A stretch of DNA of 44,693 nucleotides from DATKDU01 sp035512595 (GCA_035512595.1 DATKDU010000465.1:1-44693), one strand, 5' to 3'; counted from the stretch's first letter, positions 32,806 to 41,368 are shown. Translations and numbers: made by a program. The notes: generated from the letters alone by a model not told the origin.

Positions 32806-33192
32806 ATGGGTCAAGCAACGAATCCACTACGTGACCGTACCAAGAAGTATGCACTGCGCGTCATTCGACTCGCACAGAGCCTTCCCGACGACAAGGTTTC
32901 GCGAGTCATCAGCAATCAGTTGCTGCGGAGTGGCACGTCGGTTGGAGCCAACTATCGAGCTGCCTGCCGTGCGAAGAGTCCGGCTGACTTTTGCAGCAAA
33001 ATGACGACGGTCGAAGAAGAGACCGACGAATCGATGTACTGGATGGAATTGATCATCGAAGGCGGTCTGATGCCCGACACTCGTCTCCAGCCACTCTATA
33101 AGGAGGCCGAAGAGATCCTGAAGATGACGGTGGCTTCCATCAACACCGCGCGCCGCGGGATCAACGACAGCAAGAAGCCCAGCAAGCGGTAG
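32806..33192 (+). CDS. Four-helix-bundle protein (23S rRNA IVS-protein / bAvd-like family)
   Basis: 128 residues from the ATG at 32806, with GGGAG eight bases upstream; an earlier in-frame ATG at 32728 would start inside the inverted repeat. It has the TIGR02436 family pattern: LRDRTKKYALRVIRLAQSLP, VSRVISNQLLRSGTSVGANY, RAACRAKSPADFCSKMTTVE, EETDESMYWMELIIEGG, then an EAEEILKMTVASINTAR helix. The first members were encoded by intervening sequences in 23S rRNA genes; a relative (Avd) serves diversity-generating retroelements. Here no rRNA or reverse transcriptase is near. The gene is enclosed by 31-bp inverted repeats that fill the gap between two convergent genes. Function unknown; it is likely to bind nucleic acid as a pentamer, by family analogy. 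Confidence 0.9.
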   Translation: MGQATNPLRDRTKKYALRVIRLAQSLPDDKVSRVISNQLLRSGTSVGANYRAACRAKSPADFCSKMTTVEEETDESMYWMELIIEGGLMPDTRLQPLYKEAEEILKMTVASINTARRGINDSKKPSKR

Positions 33193-33201
33193 TTCGCCCT
33201 A

Positions 33202-33232
33202 ACTCCGCATTCCGCACTCCGTACTCCGCATT
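33202..33232 (-). repeat. Right 31-bp inverted repeat of a four-helix-bundle element
   Basis: Inverted partner of 32720-32750 (29 of 31 identical; two mismatches in the outer part). It ends 4 bp before the stop codon of the convergent lipoprotein gene. Both arms have a 7-bp internal period. Confidence 0.9.
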
Positions 33233-33236
33233 CAGG

Positions 33237-33473
33237 CTACCTGCCCGCTCGTTCCGCTTCCAAATCCGCCTGATACGCCTTCTGCGCGGCGGCTTCGCGG
33301 GAGAGCTTGAATTCCGGTCCCGGGGCGAAGTACTGGATGTCGTCGGTGAGATACCACGGGCTGGGGAGCGTCTGGCCCCCTTCGGTGATCTGGCAACCGG
33401 TCGAGCTGAGGGCCGCCAGCAGGGCCATGCCGCAGAACGATGTTTGCAGCCAGTACTTCGAAAGCGTCTTCAT
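33237..33473 (-). CDS. Small predicted lipoprotein
   Basis: 78 residues with a lipoprotein-type signal (FCGMALLAALSSTGC, lipobox STGC at 24-27). The mature part is QITEGGQTLPSPWYLTDDIQ, then YFAPGPEFKLSREAAAQKAY. I recall this SPxYLxDDxQYxxxGPEFKLxREAA pattern from small planctomycete exported proteins with no known function. It lies alone on the minus strand between the inverted-repeat element and a separate palindrome at 33501-33547. Confidence 0.72.
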   Translation of the reverse strand: MKTLSKYWLQTSFCGMALLAALSSTGCQITEGGQTLPSPWYLTDDIQYFAPGPEFKLSREAAAQKAYQADLEAERAGR

Positions 33474-33500
33474 GGTCCACCGTCTCCGCGGAATTAGTAC

Positions 33501-33547
33501 GACGGCCCTTCCAGGCCGTCGATCAGGGACGGCCTGGAAAGACCGTC
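33501..33547. repeat. Inverted repeat GACGGCC...GGCCGTC with 7-nt loop
   Basis: Arms 33501-33520 and 33528-33547 pair at 18 of 20 positions around gatcagg. It lies just upstream of the lipoprotein start at 33473 and resembles a dispersed palindrome family; only one copy is in this window. Confidence 0.75.
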
Positions 33548-33710
33548 CTGTGCTGGAAAAACCGCTGCCACCGGCATAAGCGGTGCAATCGTCAGGCTAA
33601 GTATCGGCCCGCGGGAGAGACAACTTTGAGCAAAGCAGGAAAATCCTGGCGGGATTTGCGGGCTGGGAAGAGAGGAGGGGCGGGCAAGTGCTAGCAACTG
33701 TCGCGGCCTC

Positions 33711-34559
33711 TCACCTGGACATCAGACGATACCCGGCCAGTCGCACCGCCAGCAGGTTGAGCAGCAGCCAACAGAATTGCAATCCGTTCATTCCGCCAAT
33801 GATGAGCAGCGATTGCCACTTGCCTGGTCCGCCGACCAGTTTGGCAAACAGATTCCATTCGGCCAGCGTGATGACAGAAGCAGCGCAGCAGCCAAGCGCC
33901 ACGGCGAAGAGCCAATGCCGAGGCAGCAATGCCCCGGTGATCACCGTGAAGGCCACGAGCGAATTGCAGATGATGAACAGCCCTACGATGACAATCATCT
34001 CAACGTGCGGTCCTCCGAATGCGAGCAACCGCTGGTTGGGGCTGAAGCCCAGGATCATGAGCCGTCCAAAGCCCAGCGACATCGCGACAGCCGCGGTGAC
34101 GACCAGCAATTGGCGAATGCCGAACTGATGCTCTCCGACGATCGCGAACGGATTGGAGTCGGTCCACGGTTCGAGGCGTAAACGATAGATGCCGCGGGCA
34201 AGCCACAGCGGCGCTTGCACGAACAGCCACACGCCGACGAAGGAGGCGCCAAGCAGCACTCCCTCGTCACTGCGGGGACTGTTAACGGCAATGTTGATCG
34301 CCAGCAACGTGGCCGCGAGTAGCACCCACGCCGCTGAACCAGGTCCACGCACGCGAAGCTGAAGCGGCCCCAGCGCCATCCAGGCCGCCGCCACGCTGGC
34401 CTGCGCAAACCCGCAACCGAGCACGATGGCGATGGCATGGCTGCGCTGGAACCAGCCATCGTCCGAGAACTTCATCGGATCGAGCAGTCCGATCGGAAGC
34501 AGTACGACCAGTTGCGCCAGCCCCAGCACCGCCAGGAACGGCACGCGTTTTTCCGACAT
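33711..34559 (-). CDS. Multi-span membrane protein of uncharacterised planctomycete family
   Basis: 282 residues from the ATG at 34559; further upstream in-frame codons look non-coding. About seven spans. Four N-terminal spans end before residue 140. A short amphipathic stretch and span, HQFGIRQLLVVTAAVAMSLG, mark the middle. The C-terminal span FCWLLLNLLAVRLAGYRL closes it. This arrangement is shared with the proteins at 42807 and 43824, although overall identity is low. No catalytic motif is visible. It is divergent from the FIST gene with 268 bp between the starts. Confidence 0.78.
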   Translation of the reverse strand: MSEKRVPFLAVLGLAQLVVLLPIGLLDPMKFSDDGWFQRSHAIAIVLGCGFAQASVAAAWMALGPLQLRVRGPGSAAWVLLAATLLAINIAVNSPRSDEGVLLGASFVGVWLFVQAPLWLARGIYRLRLEPWTDSNPFAIVGEHQFGIRQLLVVTAAVAMSLGFGRLMILGFSPNQRLLAFGGPHVEMIVIVGLFIICNSLVAFTVITGALLPRHWLFAVALGCCAASVITLAEWNLFAKLVGGPGKWQSLLIIGGMNGLQFCWLLLNLLAVRLAGYRLMSR

Positions 34560-34827
34560 GGAGAATTTTCCACAATTCGGTAGCCCTTGCCCCCGCCACC
34601 GGCTATCATATCGCCTGTCGGTCCGCCTGGGGTTTCCTGGCCGCTCGATCCGCAGCGGCAAAACGTGGCGCTTTCTTCAGCCGCAGTCAGCGGCCAGCGA
34701 GCGCATGCGAACTGAAACTCCCCCGACAGAGAAGGCTGGCGGCCGGCGTGTTCGACGGCGAACACAGGATTGGCTTGGGGGAACGTCGCGCGGCGTGGCA
34801 CACCGTGGGCGGGTACTGGGGGTTCTC

Positions 34828-36033
34828 ATGATGACCATGTCTACGACCGCCCGCGGTCTCAAGTTTGCCGCTGCGCTCTCCACGCATCACGATCCGGCGG
34901 AAGCGCTGGAGGAAGTTTGCAGCCAGGCGCTGGGAGACCTGTCTGCGACGCCCGATCTGGCGATGCTGTTTTTGTCGCGACATTTTGCCGGCGATGCGGA
35001 TCGTCTGGCAGCTTCCGCTTGCGACTTGCTGGGGACCGAACAATTACTTGGATGCACGGGGGAGTCGCTCGTCGGCACCAACCGCGAAGTGGAAGACCAG
35101 CCGGCGATCAGTCTTTGGCTGGCCCACTGGCCCCAGGTTGCGATCCGCCCGTTTCATTTGGAGTTCGAGCGAACCCGCGAAGGGGACGTTTTTGCCGGCT
35201 GGCCGGATGACTTGGCCGGCGAATGGCCTGCCGAGAGCTTTCTGCTGGTGCTGGCCGAGCCGTTCTCCTTTCCCACCGACTTTCTCCTCGAGCGGCTGAA
35301 CGAAGACCGCCCCGGCATTTCCGCCGTCGGCGGCATGGCCAGCGGCGGACACGCCCCCGGCGAGAATCGGCTGATCCTCGGGCGGCAAACGTATGCCGAG
35401 GGGGCGGTAGGAGCGCTGGTTTACGGGCCGGTGAGGCTGCGGACCGTCGTCTCGCAAGGGTGCCGTCCGATCGGCCAGCCGTTCGTGGTCACCAAGGCGG
35501 AGCGGAACATCATCCAGCAGCTTGGCGGCAAGCCGGCGCTGATCCAGCTCAAGCAGATCTTCGATGAACTGCCGACGCGCGACCAGGTGCTGGTGCAGCG
35601 GGGGCTGCACGTCGGGCGGGCGATGAGCGAATATAAGGACCGCTTCGAGCAGGGGGATTTTCTGGTGCAGAACGTGGTTGGCATCGATCCGCAGACAGGG
35701 GCGATCGCCACCGGCGGCTATTTTCGTACCGGGCAGACCGTGCAATTCCACGTTCGCGATCAGGAGTCGGCCGCTGCGGAGCTGACGCAGATGCTCGCCG
35801 CCGTGAAGAAGACGGCTGGTGCGGCCCCCGCCGGCGGGCTCCTCTTCACGTGCAATGGCCGCGGCACTCGCCTGTTCAAGGAAGCGAGCCACGACGCGGC
35901 GGCAATCTCAGGGCAATTTGGAAACATTCCGCTGGCGGGTTTCTTCGCACAAGGGGAAATCGGCCCCGTAGCGGGGCAGAATTTCATCCACGGCTTCACG
36001 GCCAGCGTGGCGCTGTTTGAGGAGCGATCGTAG
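34828..36033 (+). CDS. FIST-domain sensory protein
   Basis: 401 residues from the ATG at 34828 (a G-rich ribosome site just upstream; ATGs at 34831 and 34837 are also possible). The N-terminal FIST_N domain (residues about 30-220) includes DLAMLFLSRHFAGDADRLA, LLGCTGESLVGTNREVED and ISAVGGMASGG. The FIST_C domain follows, including GRAMSEYKDRFEQGDFLVQN, LFTCNGRGTRLFKEASHDAA and IPLAGFFAQGEIGPV. FIST proteins bind small ligands, perhaps amino acids, and usually feed into signalling. No kinase or diguanylate cyclase domain is fused here and none is adjacent, so the partner is unknown. It ends 14 bp from the convergent sialidase gene. Confidence 0.9.
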   Translation: MMTMSTTARGLKFAAALSTHHDPAEALEEVCSQALGDLSATPDLAMLFLSRHFAGDADRLAASACDLLGTEQLLGCTGESLVGTNREVEDQPAISLWLAHWPQVAIRPFHLEFERTREGDVFAGWPDDLAGEWPAESFLLVLAEPFSFPTDFLLERLNEDRPGISAVGGMASGGHAPGENRLILGRQTYAEGAVGALVYGPVRLRTVVSQGCRPIGQPFVVTKAERNIIQQLGGKPALIQLKQIFDELPTRDQVLVQRGLHVGRAMSEYKDRFEQGDFLVQNVVGIDPQTGAIATGGYFRTGQTVQFHVRDQESAAAELTQMLAAVKKTAGAAPAGGLLFTCNGRGTRLFKEASHDAAAISGQFGNIPLAGFFAQGEIGPVAGQNFIHGFTASVALFEERS

Positions 36034-36047
36034 GCCATCATCGCGGC

Positions 36048-37088
36048 CTATTTGAGCACCAGCTTCTCCGGATCGATCACCACGTGGCGGATCTTCTTCC
36101 GCTTCCAGGTGTACGTGACGTGGACCTTGCCGTCGCCACTCTGGATCACGGCGGGGTAGGAGTACTCCCCAGGCTCGCTTTCCAGGACGGCGGCCGCTTG
36201 CCACGACTCGCCATCCTTGGAGACCGCCACGTTCAGCGGGCTGCGGCCGCGCGGCGTGTGGTTATACACGAGCAAGTGCCGGCCGTCGGCCAGTGTGACC
36301 GCATCGATGCCGGAATTGGGATTGGGCAGATCGGCAATGGGCTCGAGAGGCGTCCACGATTGGCCGTCATCTTCCGACCAGGCGGACAAGACCCGTCCGG
36401 CGGAACGCGCCCGGCAAAGCATCTGGAGCTTGCCGCCGGAATGCCGCAGGATGGTCGGCTGAATCGCCTGGACCGTTTTGCCGTCGCACAAAACGTCGGT
36501 CCGTTTCCATGTCTTGCCGGCGTCTTTGGTGAACTCCATGTGGACGCGCCAGCCGCGGTCTTCGGTACTAGAGCCACACAGGAGCGTGCCATCGCCGAGA
36601 AGGATCGGCTTGTTTTTGATCGGTCCGGCGATGTCGTCAGGAAGCCGCTCGGGCTGGGACCATGTTTTGCCGCCGTCGGTCGATTCGATTCGCATCCCCC
36701 ACCAGGTGCTGGGGCTCGGGCCGACCTTGTAGAACAGAACCAGCGGGCCATGGGGCATCTGGAACAAGACCGGGTTCCAACACGGATGCCGTTTGCCGTC
36801 GGCTTGAACTCCCGTGGCAACTTCGACCGGCTTCGACCACCCTTCGGCTGTGCGATGCGCGGTCCAAATGCCGACGTCGGCATTCCTCTCTTTGGTGCCG
36901 CCAAACCAGGCGGCAATCAGGCCATCGTTGGTTTCGGCCAGGGTCGAGGCGTGGCATTCGGGAAAGGGGGCGGTCTCGTAGATGAAGTCGGAGCTGAGAA
37001 TGCCGGCCTGCGGTTCTGCGGCCAGCAGTGGTCTTAGGAGTAATGCAGGAAGCAGGAAGGCCGTGATGACAGCGAGTTGACGGAGCAT
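36048..37088 (-). CDS. Secreted sialidase-like BNR-repeat protein
   Basis: 346 residues from the ATG at 37088, preceded by GGAGAGG. Signal peptide LRQLAVITAFLLPALLLRPL, cleaved near LLA-AE. A six-bladed propeller follows with Asp-box motifs STDGGKTW, TKDAGKTW, SEDDGQSW and SKDGESWQ. The opening TAPFPECHASTLAETNDGLI, then WFGGTKERNADVGIW, is the exo-alpha-sialidase-like form common in planctomycetes. Whether it hydrolyses sialic acid or another glycoside is unknown; the full set of sialidase catalytic residues was not verified. It is followed by nothing on its strand until the convergent FIST gene. A palindromic repeat lies 34 bp upstream of its start. Confidence 0.88.
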   Translation of the reverse strand: MLRQLAVITAFLLPALLLRPLLAAEPQAGILSSDFIYETAPFPECHASTLAETNDGLIAAWFGGTKERNADVGIWTAHRTAEGWSKPVEVATGVQADGKRHPCWNPVLFQMPHGPLVLFYKVGPSPSTWWGMRIESTDGGKTWSQPERLPDDIAGPIKNKPILLGDGTLLCGSSTEDRGWRVHMEFTKDAGKTWKRTDVLCDGKTVQAIQPTILRHSGGKLQMLCRARSAGRVLSAWSEDDGQSWTPLEPIADLPNPNSGIDAVTLADGRHLLVYNHTPRGRSPLNVAVSKDGESWQAAAVLESEPGEYSYPAVIQSGDGKVHVTYTWKRKKIRHVVIDPEKLVLK

Positions 37089-37121
37089 GGGGGCCTCTCC
37101 AAAAGGATGAAAGGGTGAGCG

Positions 37122-37142
37122 GGACAGGTTGAAAACCTGTCC
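37122..37142. repeat. Palindrome, GGACAGGTT family (locus 2, half unit)
   Basis: GGACAGGTT (37122-37130) and AACCTGTCC (37134-37142) around GAA. It is one half of the double palindrome seen at 18231-18298 and 41376-41435, between the HIT gene stop and the sialidase start. Confidence 0.85.
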
Positions 37143-37146
37143 TCCG

Positions 37147-37488
37147 TTAGCCGGGGGGCCAGGCCATTTGCCGGCCGCCGAGGATGTGGAGGTGCAAATG
37201 GTCCACGCTCTGGCCGCCGTCGGGGCCAATGTTGGCCACGATCCGATAGCCGCGGTCGAGCTTCAGGTCGGCGGCGATCTGGCGGCAGACGAGCAGCAAA
37301 TGCCCGGCCAGCGACTGGTCCGCTTCCGCAAGTTCCGCCACGGAGCGCACCGGCCGTTTGGGAATCACCAGGACGTGGACCGGCGCCTGGGGATTGACAT
37401 CGTGAAACGCCAGGCACAGGTCGTCCTCGTACACGATCTTGGCCGGCACTTCCTTGTCGATGATTCGCTGGAAGATGGTCTTGCTCAT
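37147..37488 (-). CDS. HIT family nucleotide hydrolase
   Basis: 113 residues. The histidine triad is intact: H97-L-H99-L-H101 (SVDHLHLHILGG). The N-terminal part (TIFQRIIDKEVPAKIVYEDD, then FHDVNPQAPVHVLVIPKRP) is the Hint-type purine nucleoside phosphoramidate hydrolase pattern. Cytoplasmic dimer in relatives. It precedes the sialidase gene on the same strand, with a palindromic repeat between. Whether they share a transcript is unclear. Confidence 0.95.
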   Translation of the reverse strand: MSKTIFQRIIDKEVPAKIVYEDDLCLAFHDVNPQAPVHVLVIPKRPVRSVAELAEADQSLAGHLLLVCRQIAADLKLDRGYRIVANIGPDGGQSVDHLHLHILGGRQMAWPPG

Positions 37489-37704
37489 GACTGGACTGCC
37501 TCCCTTGGAGGTCCCGGGGTGCTAGCGATGCCGCGTCGTCTGCCGCCGTTGTAATCCATTCCCGGCGATCGCTCAACGCGCCGCGATTTTGCTCTGGCTC
37601 CGCCGGCCCACTCCCCCTATGATGCCCCGCGTCTCTCGCTCGCCGGGGTTCGCGCTGCGCCTCGGGCGGGCAGGTCGCGGCGCAATTCGTCAGGGAGGAC
37701 GAAC

Positions 37705-38868
37705 GTGAATACGCTCAAGAGTGCGGCATTAGTGGTCATCCTGACGGGAGTGCTCGTCGGCGTTTACGTGACGGTTTACAAACCGCCGGTGACTCCGCCT
37801 CCGGGAATGTCCCAGCAAGATTTGGACGACCTGGGACCGCCGCTGATCGAGGACGACGCCCAAAGCGACGATCCCGCCGCATCGAGCGGATGGGAGCACG
37901 ACGCTGCGCACGATCAGACGCCGCTGGCAGCCGGCGAGAGCCATCTCGGCGGTTCGAGCGTGATTCCTCCCGCGGCCAGCGATCTGGAGGACCGAAATCC
38001 GGCAGATCCGCTTGCCAGCCCCGTAGCACGATCTCTCAGTCATTCCGAGCCACTGATCGAACAGCAGTCCATCTATAGCTCGCCGCCGCCAGGTGAGACC
38101 GACAGTGCCGCGGCCTCGCCTGCCGCGTCGTATGACGCGGCAGCGGTTGCTGGCCGGCTGGCCCAGCACAATTTCCGCCGCGATTTCGATACGGCCCGCC
38201 GGCAAATTGACGAAGGGGAATTCCGCGCCGCCCTGGCGACGCTCTCGCCGCACTATGGCCAGAGCGATCTGACGCCGCAGCAACATGGGGAATTGGTAGC
38301 CTGGCTCGATGCGCTGGCGGCGAAAGTGATCTATTCGCGCGAGCACCTGCTGGCGCAGCCGTACAAGGTCCGCGGTTCGAACGAGCGGATGATCGACGTT
38401 GCCCGCAAGTGCGGAGTCACCGCCCACCTTCTGCAAAACATCAACGCCTCGGCGGTCAATAATCCCGAGGTGCTGCTCGCCGGGACAGTGCTCAAGGTCG
38501 TTCCAGGACCTTTCCGCGCGGAAGTCAGCCTGGCCCGCGGCGAAATCACAGTCTTCCTGAACGAACTGTATGCCGGCCGCTTCCCAATGGCTCTCGGCGA
38601 CGAGCCCGTCGTGCCGGGGCAGTACCAGGTGCAGCAGAAGCAGCACATGCCGACTTACGTTGGCAGCGACGGCCGCACGGTCGCCGGCAACGATCCGGCC
38701 AATCCGTACGGCGCATTCAGCTTGAACTTGAATTCGCACGTGCGAATTCACGGCAGTCCGCTGATTGCCCCCGCGGGCCGGCCGCGAGGCTGCATCGGCC
38801 TCAGTCCCAAGGATGCCGAGGATCTGTACGGGATCCTGACCGAAGGGTCGATCGTGGTGATCAAGTAG
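37705..38868 (+). CDS. LysM L,D-transpeptidase (YkuD domain)
   Basis: 387 residues starting at a GTG at 37705, with GGGAGG seven bases upstream. An N-terminal span (SAALVVILTGVLVGVYVTVY) anchors it. A disordered acidic and Pro-rich stretch of about 110 residues and a helical part (about 145-215) follow. Then come a LysM-like domain (about 219-268, YKVRGSNERMIDVARKCGV) and the YkuD catalytic domain with H349 (IHGSP) and C363 (RGCIGLS). Such enzymes crosslink peptidoglycan or attach proteins to it, which fits the finding that planctomycetes do have peptidoglycan. It ends 6 bp from the convergent next gene. Confidence 0.9.
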   Translation: MNTLKSAALVVILTGVLVGVYVTVYKPPVTPPPGMSQQDLDDLGPPLIEDDAQSDDPAASSGWEHDAAHDQTPLAAGESHLGGSSVIPPAASDLEDRNPADPLASPVARSLSHSEPLIEQQSIYSSPPPGETDSAAASPAASYDAAAVAGRLAQHNFRRDFDTARRQIDEGEFRAALATLSPHYGQSDLTPQQHGELVAWLDALAAKVIYSREHLLAQPYKVRGSNERMIDVARKCGVTAHLLQNINASAVNNPEVLLAGTVLKVVPGPFRAEVSLARGEITVFLNELYAGRFPMALGDEPVVPGQYQVQQKQHMPTYVGSDGRTVAGNDPANPYGAFSLNLNSHVRIHGSPLIAPAGRPRGCIGLSPKDAEDLYGILTEGSIVVIK

Positions 38869-38874
38869 TGCTCG

Positions 38875-39339
38875 TCACTTGTCAACCTTGCTCCGCCGCA
38901 GCACGTTGGGCTCCTGGCAGCACTCGCATTCTTTCAGCTCGAACATGACGATCGAGCAGATGTCGCACCAGTAATCGACTTCGTACTTGCCGTCCTTGGC
39001 CAGCTCGCAGACGCGAATCACCTGCACGGCCGGCGAGCCTTCGTAGCGGCGGACCGTCAGCTCCAGGTCCATGCCGCGCAGCCGCTTATCGACGCGAAAG
39101 GCCCGGCCACGGCTGTCTTCGACCAGCGGCACCAGCGTCCCATCCTTGGTCTCCAGCGCCAGGATCCGCTCCTGGGCATCGTCCGATGACTCCACGCCGA
39201 ACTTCCGCTGAAGCGCCTCGGCCAGGTAAACGACGCGGCCTTGAATCGTCTCCGTCTTGAATGCCGGCGTGTCGTCGGCATGCCCGGCGATTGCCGTCGC
39301 CAGCACGAGGAGCGTCAGCAGCGCGATCCGGGAGGCCAT
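38875..39339 (-). CDS. Secreted protein with Cys cluster, unknown function
   Basis: 154 residues with a signal peptide (RIALLTLLVLATAIAGHA). No named domain recognised. The body is TIQGRVVYLAEALQRKFGVE, a beta-rich part, and a C-terminal CxxC plus CxCC cluster (YWCDICSIVMFELKECECC), which looks metal-binding. It follows the gene at 39346 by 6 bp and both encode exported proteins, so they are probably one operon with a joint function. Confidence 0.75.
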   Translation of the reverse strand: MASRIALLTLLVLATAIAGHADDTPAFKTETIQGRVVYLAEALQRKFGVESSDDAQERILALETKDGTLVPLVEDSRGRAFRVDKRLRGMDLELTVRRYEGSPAVQVIRVCELAKDGKYEVDYWCDICSIVMFELKECECCQEPNVLRRSKVDK

Positions 39340-39345
39340 GCAAGA

Positions 39346-40005
39346 TCACTCCTCGGCATGTCCTACGATCACCATGTCAAACGCCTGCTTGCCGCTGCCA
39401 AAGCGGACGATCCACCAGTCCTTTTCCTCGTCGTGGCGAATGGAGGGGGTCTCTCCTTCGCTCGGCTTGAGGAGCGGATAGATCGCCGGGTGAGTCGTTC
39501 CCGCGGACGCGGCACTCGCCTTGGTCAGCGTCTTGTAATCGCCGATCGTGGCAGGGGACTTGTCCTCTTCCGCAGGAAGCAGCAAGACGAAATCGCGCGT
39601 CGGAAACGTGCCGACGTGTGCTCCATCCACCGGCTGCTGGCCATAACGGAGGGTGTAAACGCCGGAGGTCACTTCCTGGTTGCGAAAATCGGTTGCTTTG
39701 CGGGGAAGGCGGATGACGCCGATGAGCTGCCCCGGCTCGAGCGGATAGAGGACCATGTCGTTGGTCTTCCCCTTGCTGACGTCCAGCTCTTTCACGGTCC
39801 AAATCTCGCACAGCGTTCGCGTTTCGCCGCGGAGGATTTTGCAGCCGGAATCACCGATCAGCTTGGCTATTTCGGGAGAAAGCTTGTCGGCCGGCGGCCC
39901 GCTTTCGAGCTTTTCAACTTTGTAATCCTGGGCGACGGCGAGCGAACCAGCGAGGGCCATCACCAGTGCAAACATGACAGATCGGCACATCAGAGAATCT
40001 CGCAA
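39346..40005 (-). CDS. Secreted protein, unknown function
   Basis: 219 residues; signal peptide MCRSVMFALVMALAGSLAVA (ATG 40005, or an in-frame ATG six codons later at 39987). The body reads as one beta-rich domain: RTLCEIWTVKELDVSKGKTN, LEPGQLIGVIRLPRKATDFR, SGVYTLRYGQQPVDGAHVGT, then WWIVRFGSGKQAFDMVIVGH. Two cysteines only (GC, LC). It recalls planctomycete proteins annotated as hypothetical. First gene of a two-gene operon with 38875-39339. Confidence 0.72.
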   Translation of the reverse strand: MRDSLMCRSVMFALVMALAGSLAVAQDYKVEKLESGPPADKLSPEIAKLIGDSGCKILRGETRTLCEIWTVKELDVSKGKTNDMVLYPLEPGQLIGVIRLPRKATDFRNQEVTSGVYTLRYGQQPVDGAHVGTFPTRDFVLLLPAEEDKSPATIGDYKTLTKASAASAGTTHPAIYPLLKPSEGETPSIRHDEEKDWWIVRFGSGKQAFDMVIVGHAEE

Positions 40006-40171
40006 GGGATAGGGTAGAATCTGGTTGGCGGGCTACTGCCAGTATAGGCAACGGCCAGCCGCCGAACCAATGGAGGACCAGCGCGGCCGAGTTTAAGGGG
40101 TCGGTCCCCCGCCAAAAACGGCCGCGGCAACTTTCCGCGACAAATCCCGTCGGCACACGGCGCGCCCCAAC

Positions 40172-41368
40172 TTATGACAGCACCGCGGCAATCGCGCCCG
40201 TCAGGTGCGGCATGTTGCCGGCCGTCATCCCGGCGACGTTCATCCGCCCGCCATTGCCGACGACATACACCGCATGTTTCACCCGCAGCTCGTCCACCTG
40301 CACGTTCGTCAGGCCGGAGAAGGAAAACATCCCTTTTTGCCGCTGAATGAACGAAAAATCGTGCCGGGGGGCCTTGGCCCGCATGGTCTCGACGAACAGG
40401 GTCCGCATCTGGTGGATGCGCTTGCGCATCGCCGCAACATCCGCCTCCCACTGTTGCCTAAGCTCACCATCGCCAAGGACCGTGGCGACAATGGCCCCGC
40501 CGTGCTGGGGCGGGTTGGAATAGTTGGTGCGAATGCTAATCCGCACCTGAGACAGGGCCCGCTGGGCAGCGGCCGGATCGTTAGCAACGACCGAGAGGGC
40601 CCCCACCCGCTCGCTGTACAGGCCAAAGTTTTTGGAGTACGAGCTGCACACCATTAGCTCGCGGTTGGCCTTGGCCAGCTCCGCCAGCCCCGCGGCATCT
40701 TCCACCAGGCCGTCGCCGAAACCCTGGTAGGCAAAATCCACCAGGGGGAAGATCTTCCGCTCGGCACAGACGGCAGCGATCTGCCGCCACTGGTCGGGGG
40801 TGGGGTCAATGCCGGTGGGGTTGTGGCAGCAGCCGTGCAGGAGCAGGACGTGGCCGGTGGGGATCTGGGCGAGTGCTGAGTGCATGGCGGCGAAGTCGAG
40901 CCCGGTGCCGGCGGTATCCAGATAGGGATAGGTATCGATTGCCAATCCGGCGGCCTGTAAGATGGCCGGGTGATTGGCCCAAGTCGGCTTGCTCATCCAG
41001 ACGGTTGCCGCCGGAAAATGCTTCCGCAAAAAATCGGCGGCGACGCGGAGGGAGCCGGTGCCGCCAGGCGTTTGGGCGGTGACAGCACGGCCGGAAGTGA
41101 CGATTTCGTGCTCTGCGCCGAAGAGCAGCTCTTGCACGCGGGCGTCGTATTCGGCCAGCCCTTCGATCGACAGGTAGCCCTTGCTCCTTTCCTTTTCGAG
41201 GAGCCGCCGCTCGGCTTCCTTCACGCAGGCCAGGATGGGAGTGTTCCCCTGCTCGTCCTTGTAGACGCCGACGCTGAGGTTGATCTTGCCGGGGCGGGGA
41301 TCGATCTTGAACGCCTCTCCCAAACCGAGGATCGGGTCGGGGGGAGCGAGCGAAAGGGAGTCGAACAT
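40172..41368 (-). CDS. Aspartate/aromatic amino acid aminotransferase (class I)
   Basis: 398 residues from the ATG at 41368. PLP-binding K246 in SSYSKNFGLYSERVG; partner residues N183 (HNPTGIDPT), D211 and Y214 (VDFAYQGFG), R254 and the substrate-carboxylate Arg in NGGRMNVAGM. The N-terminus DSLSLAPPDPILGLGEAFK is typical of the AspC/TyrB group, so either oxaloacetate/glutamate or aromatic substrates are likely. A TTG 24 bp upstream would add residues encoded by the palindromic repeat at 41376-41435 and is probably not used; no clear ribosome site is seen before the ATG. Confidence 0.94.
   Translation of the reverse strand: MFDSLSLAPPDPILGLGEAFKIDPRPGKINLSVGVYKDEQGNTPILACVKEAERRLLEKERSKGYLSIEGLAEYDARVQELLFGAEHEIVTSGRAVTAQTPGGTGSLRVAADFLRKHFPAATVWMSKPTWANHPAILQAAGLAIDTYPYLDTAGTGLDFAAMHSALAQIPTGHVLLLHGCCHNPTGIDPTPDQWRQIAAVCAERKIFPLVDFAYQGFGDGLVEDAAGLAELAKANRELMVCSSYSKNFGLYSERVGALSVVANDPAAAQRALSQVRISIRTNYSNPPQHGGAIVATVLGDGELRQQWEADVAAMRKRIHQMRTLFVETMRAKAPRHDFSFIQRQKGMFSFSGLTNVQVDELRVKHAVYVVGNGGRMNVAGMTAGNMPHLTGAIAAVLS

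Noticed and set aside
32806..33192. Diversity-generating retroelement (Avd-like gene)
   Set aside because: No reverse transcriptase, template repeat or variable repeat nearby.
33202..33232. Insertion-sequence end
   Set aside because: No transposase is present and no target-site duplication could be found next to either arm.
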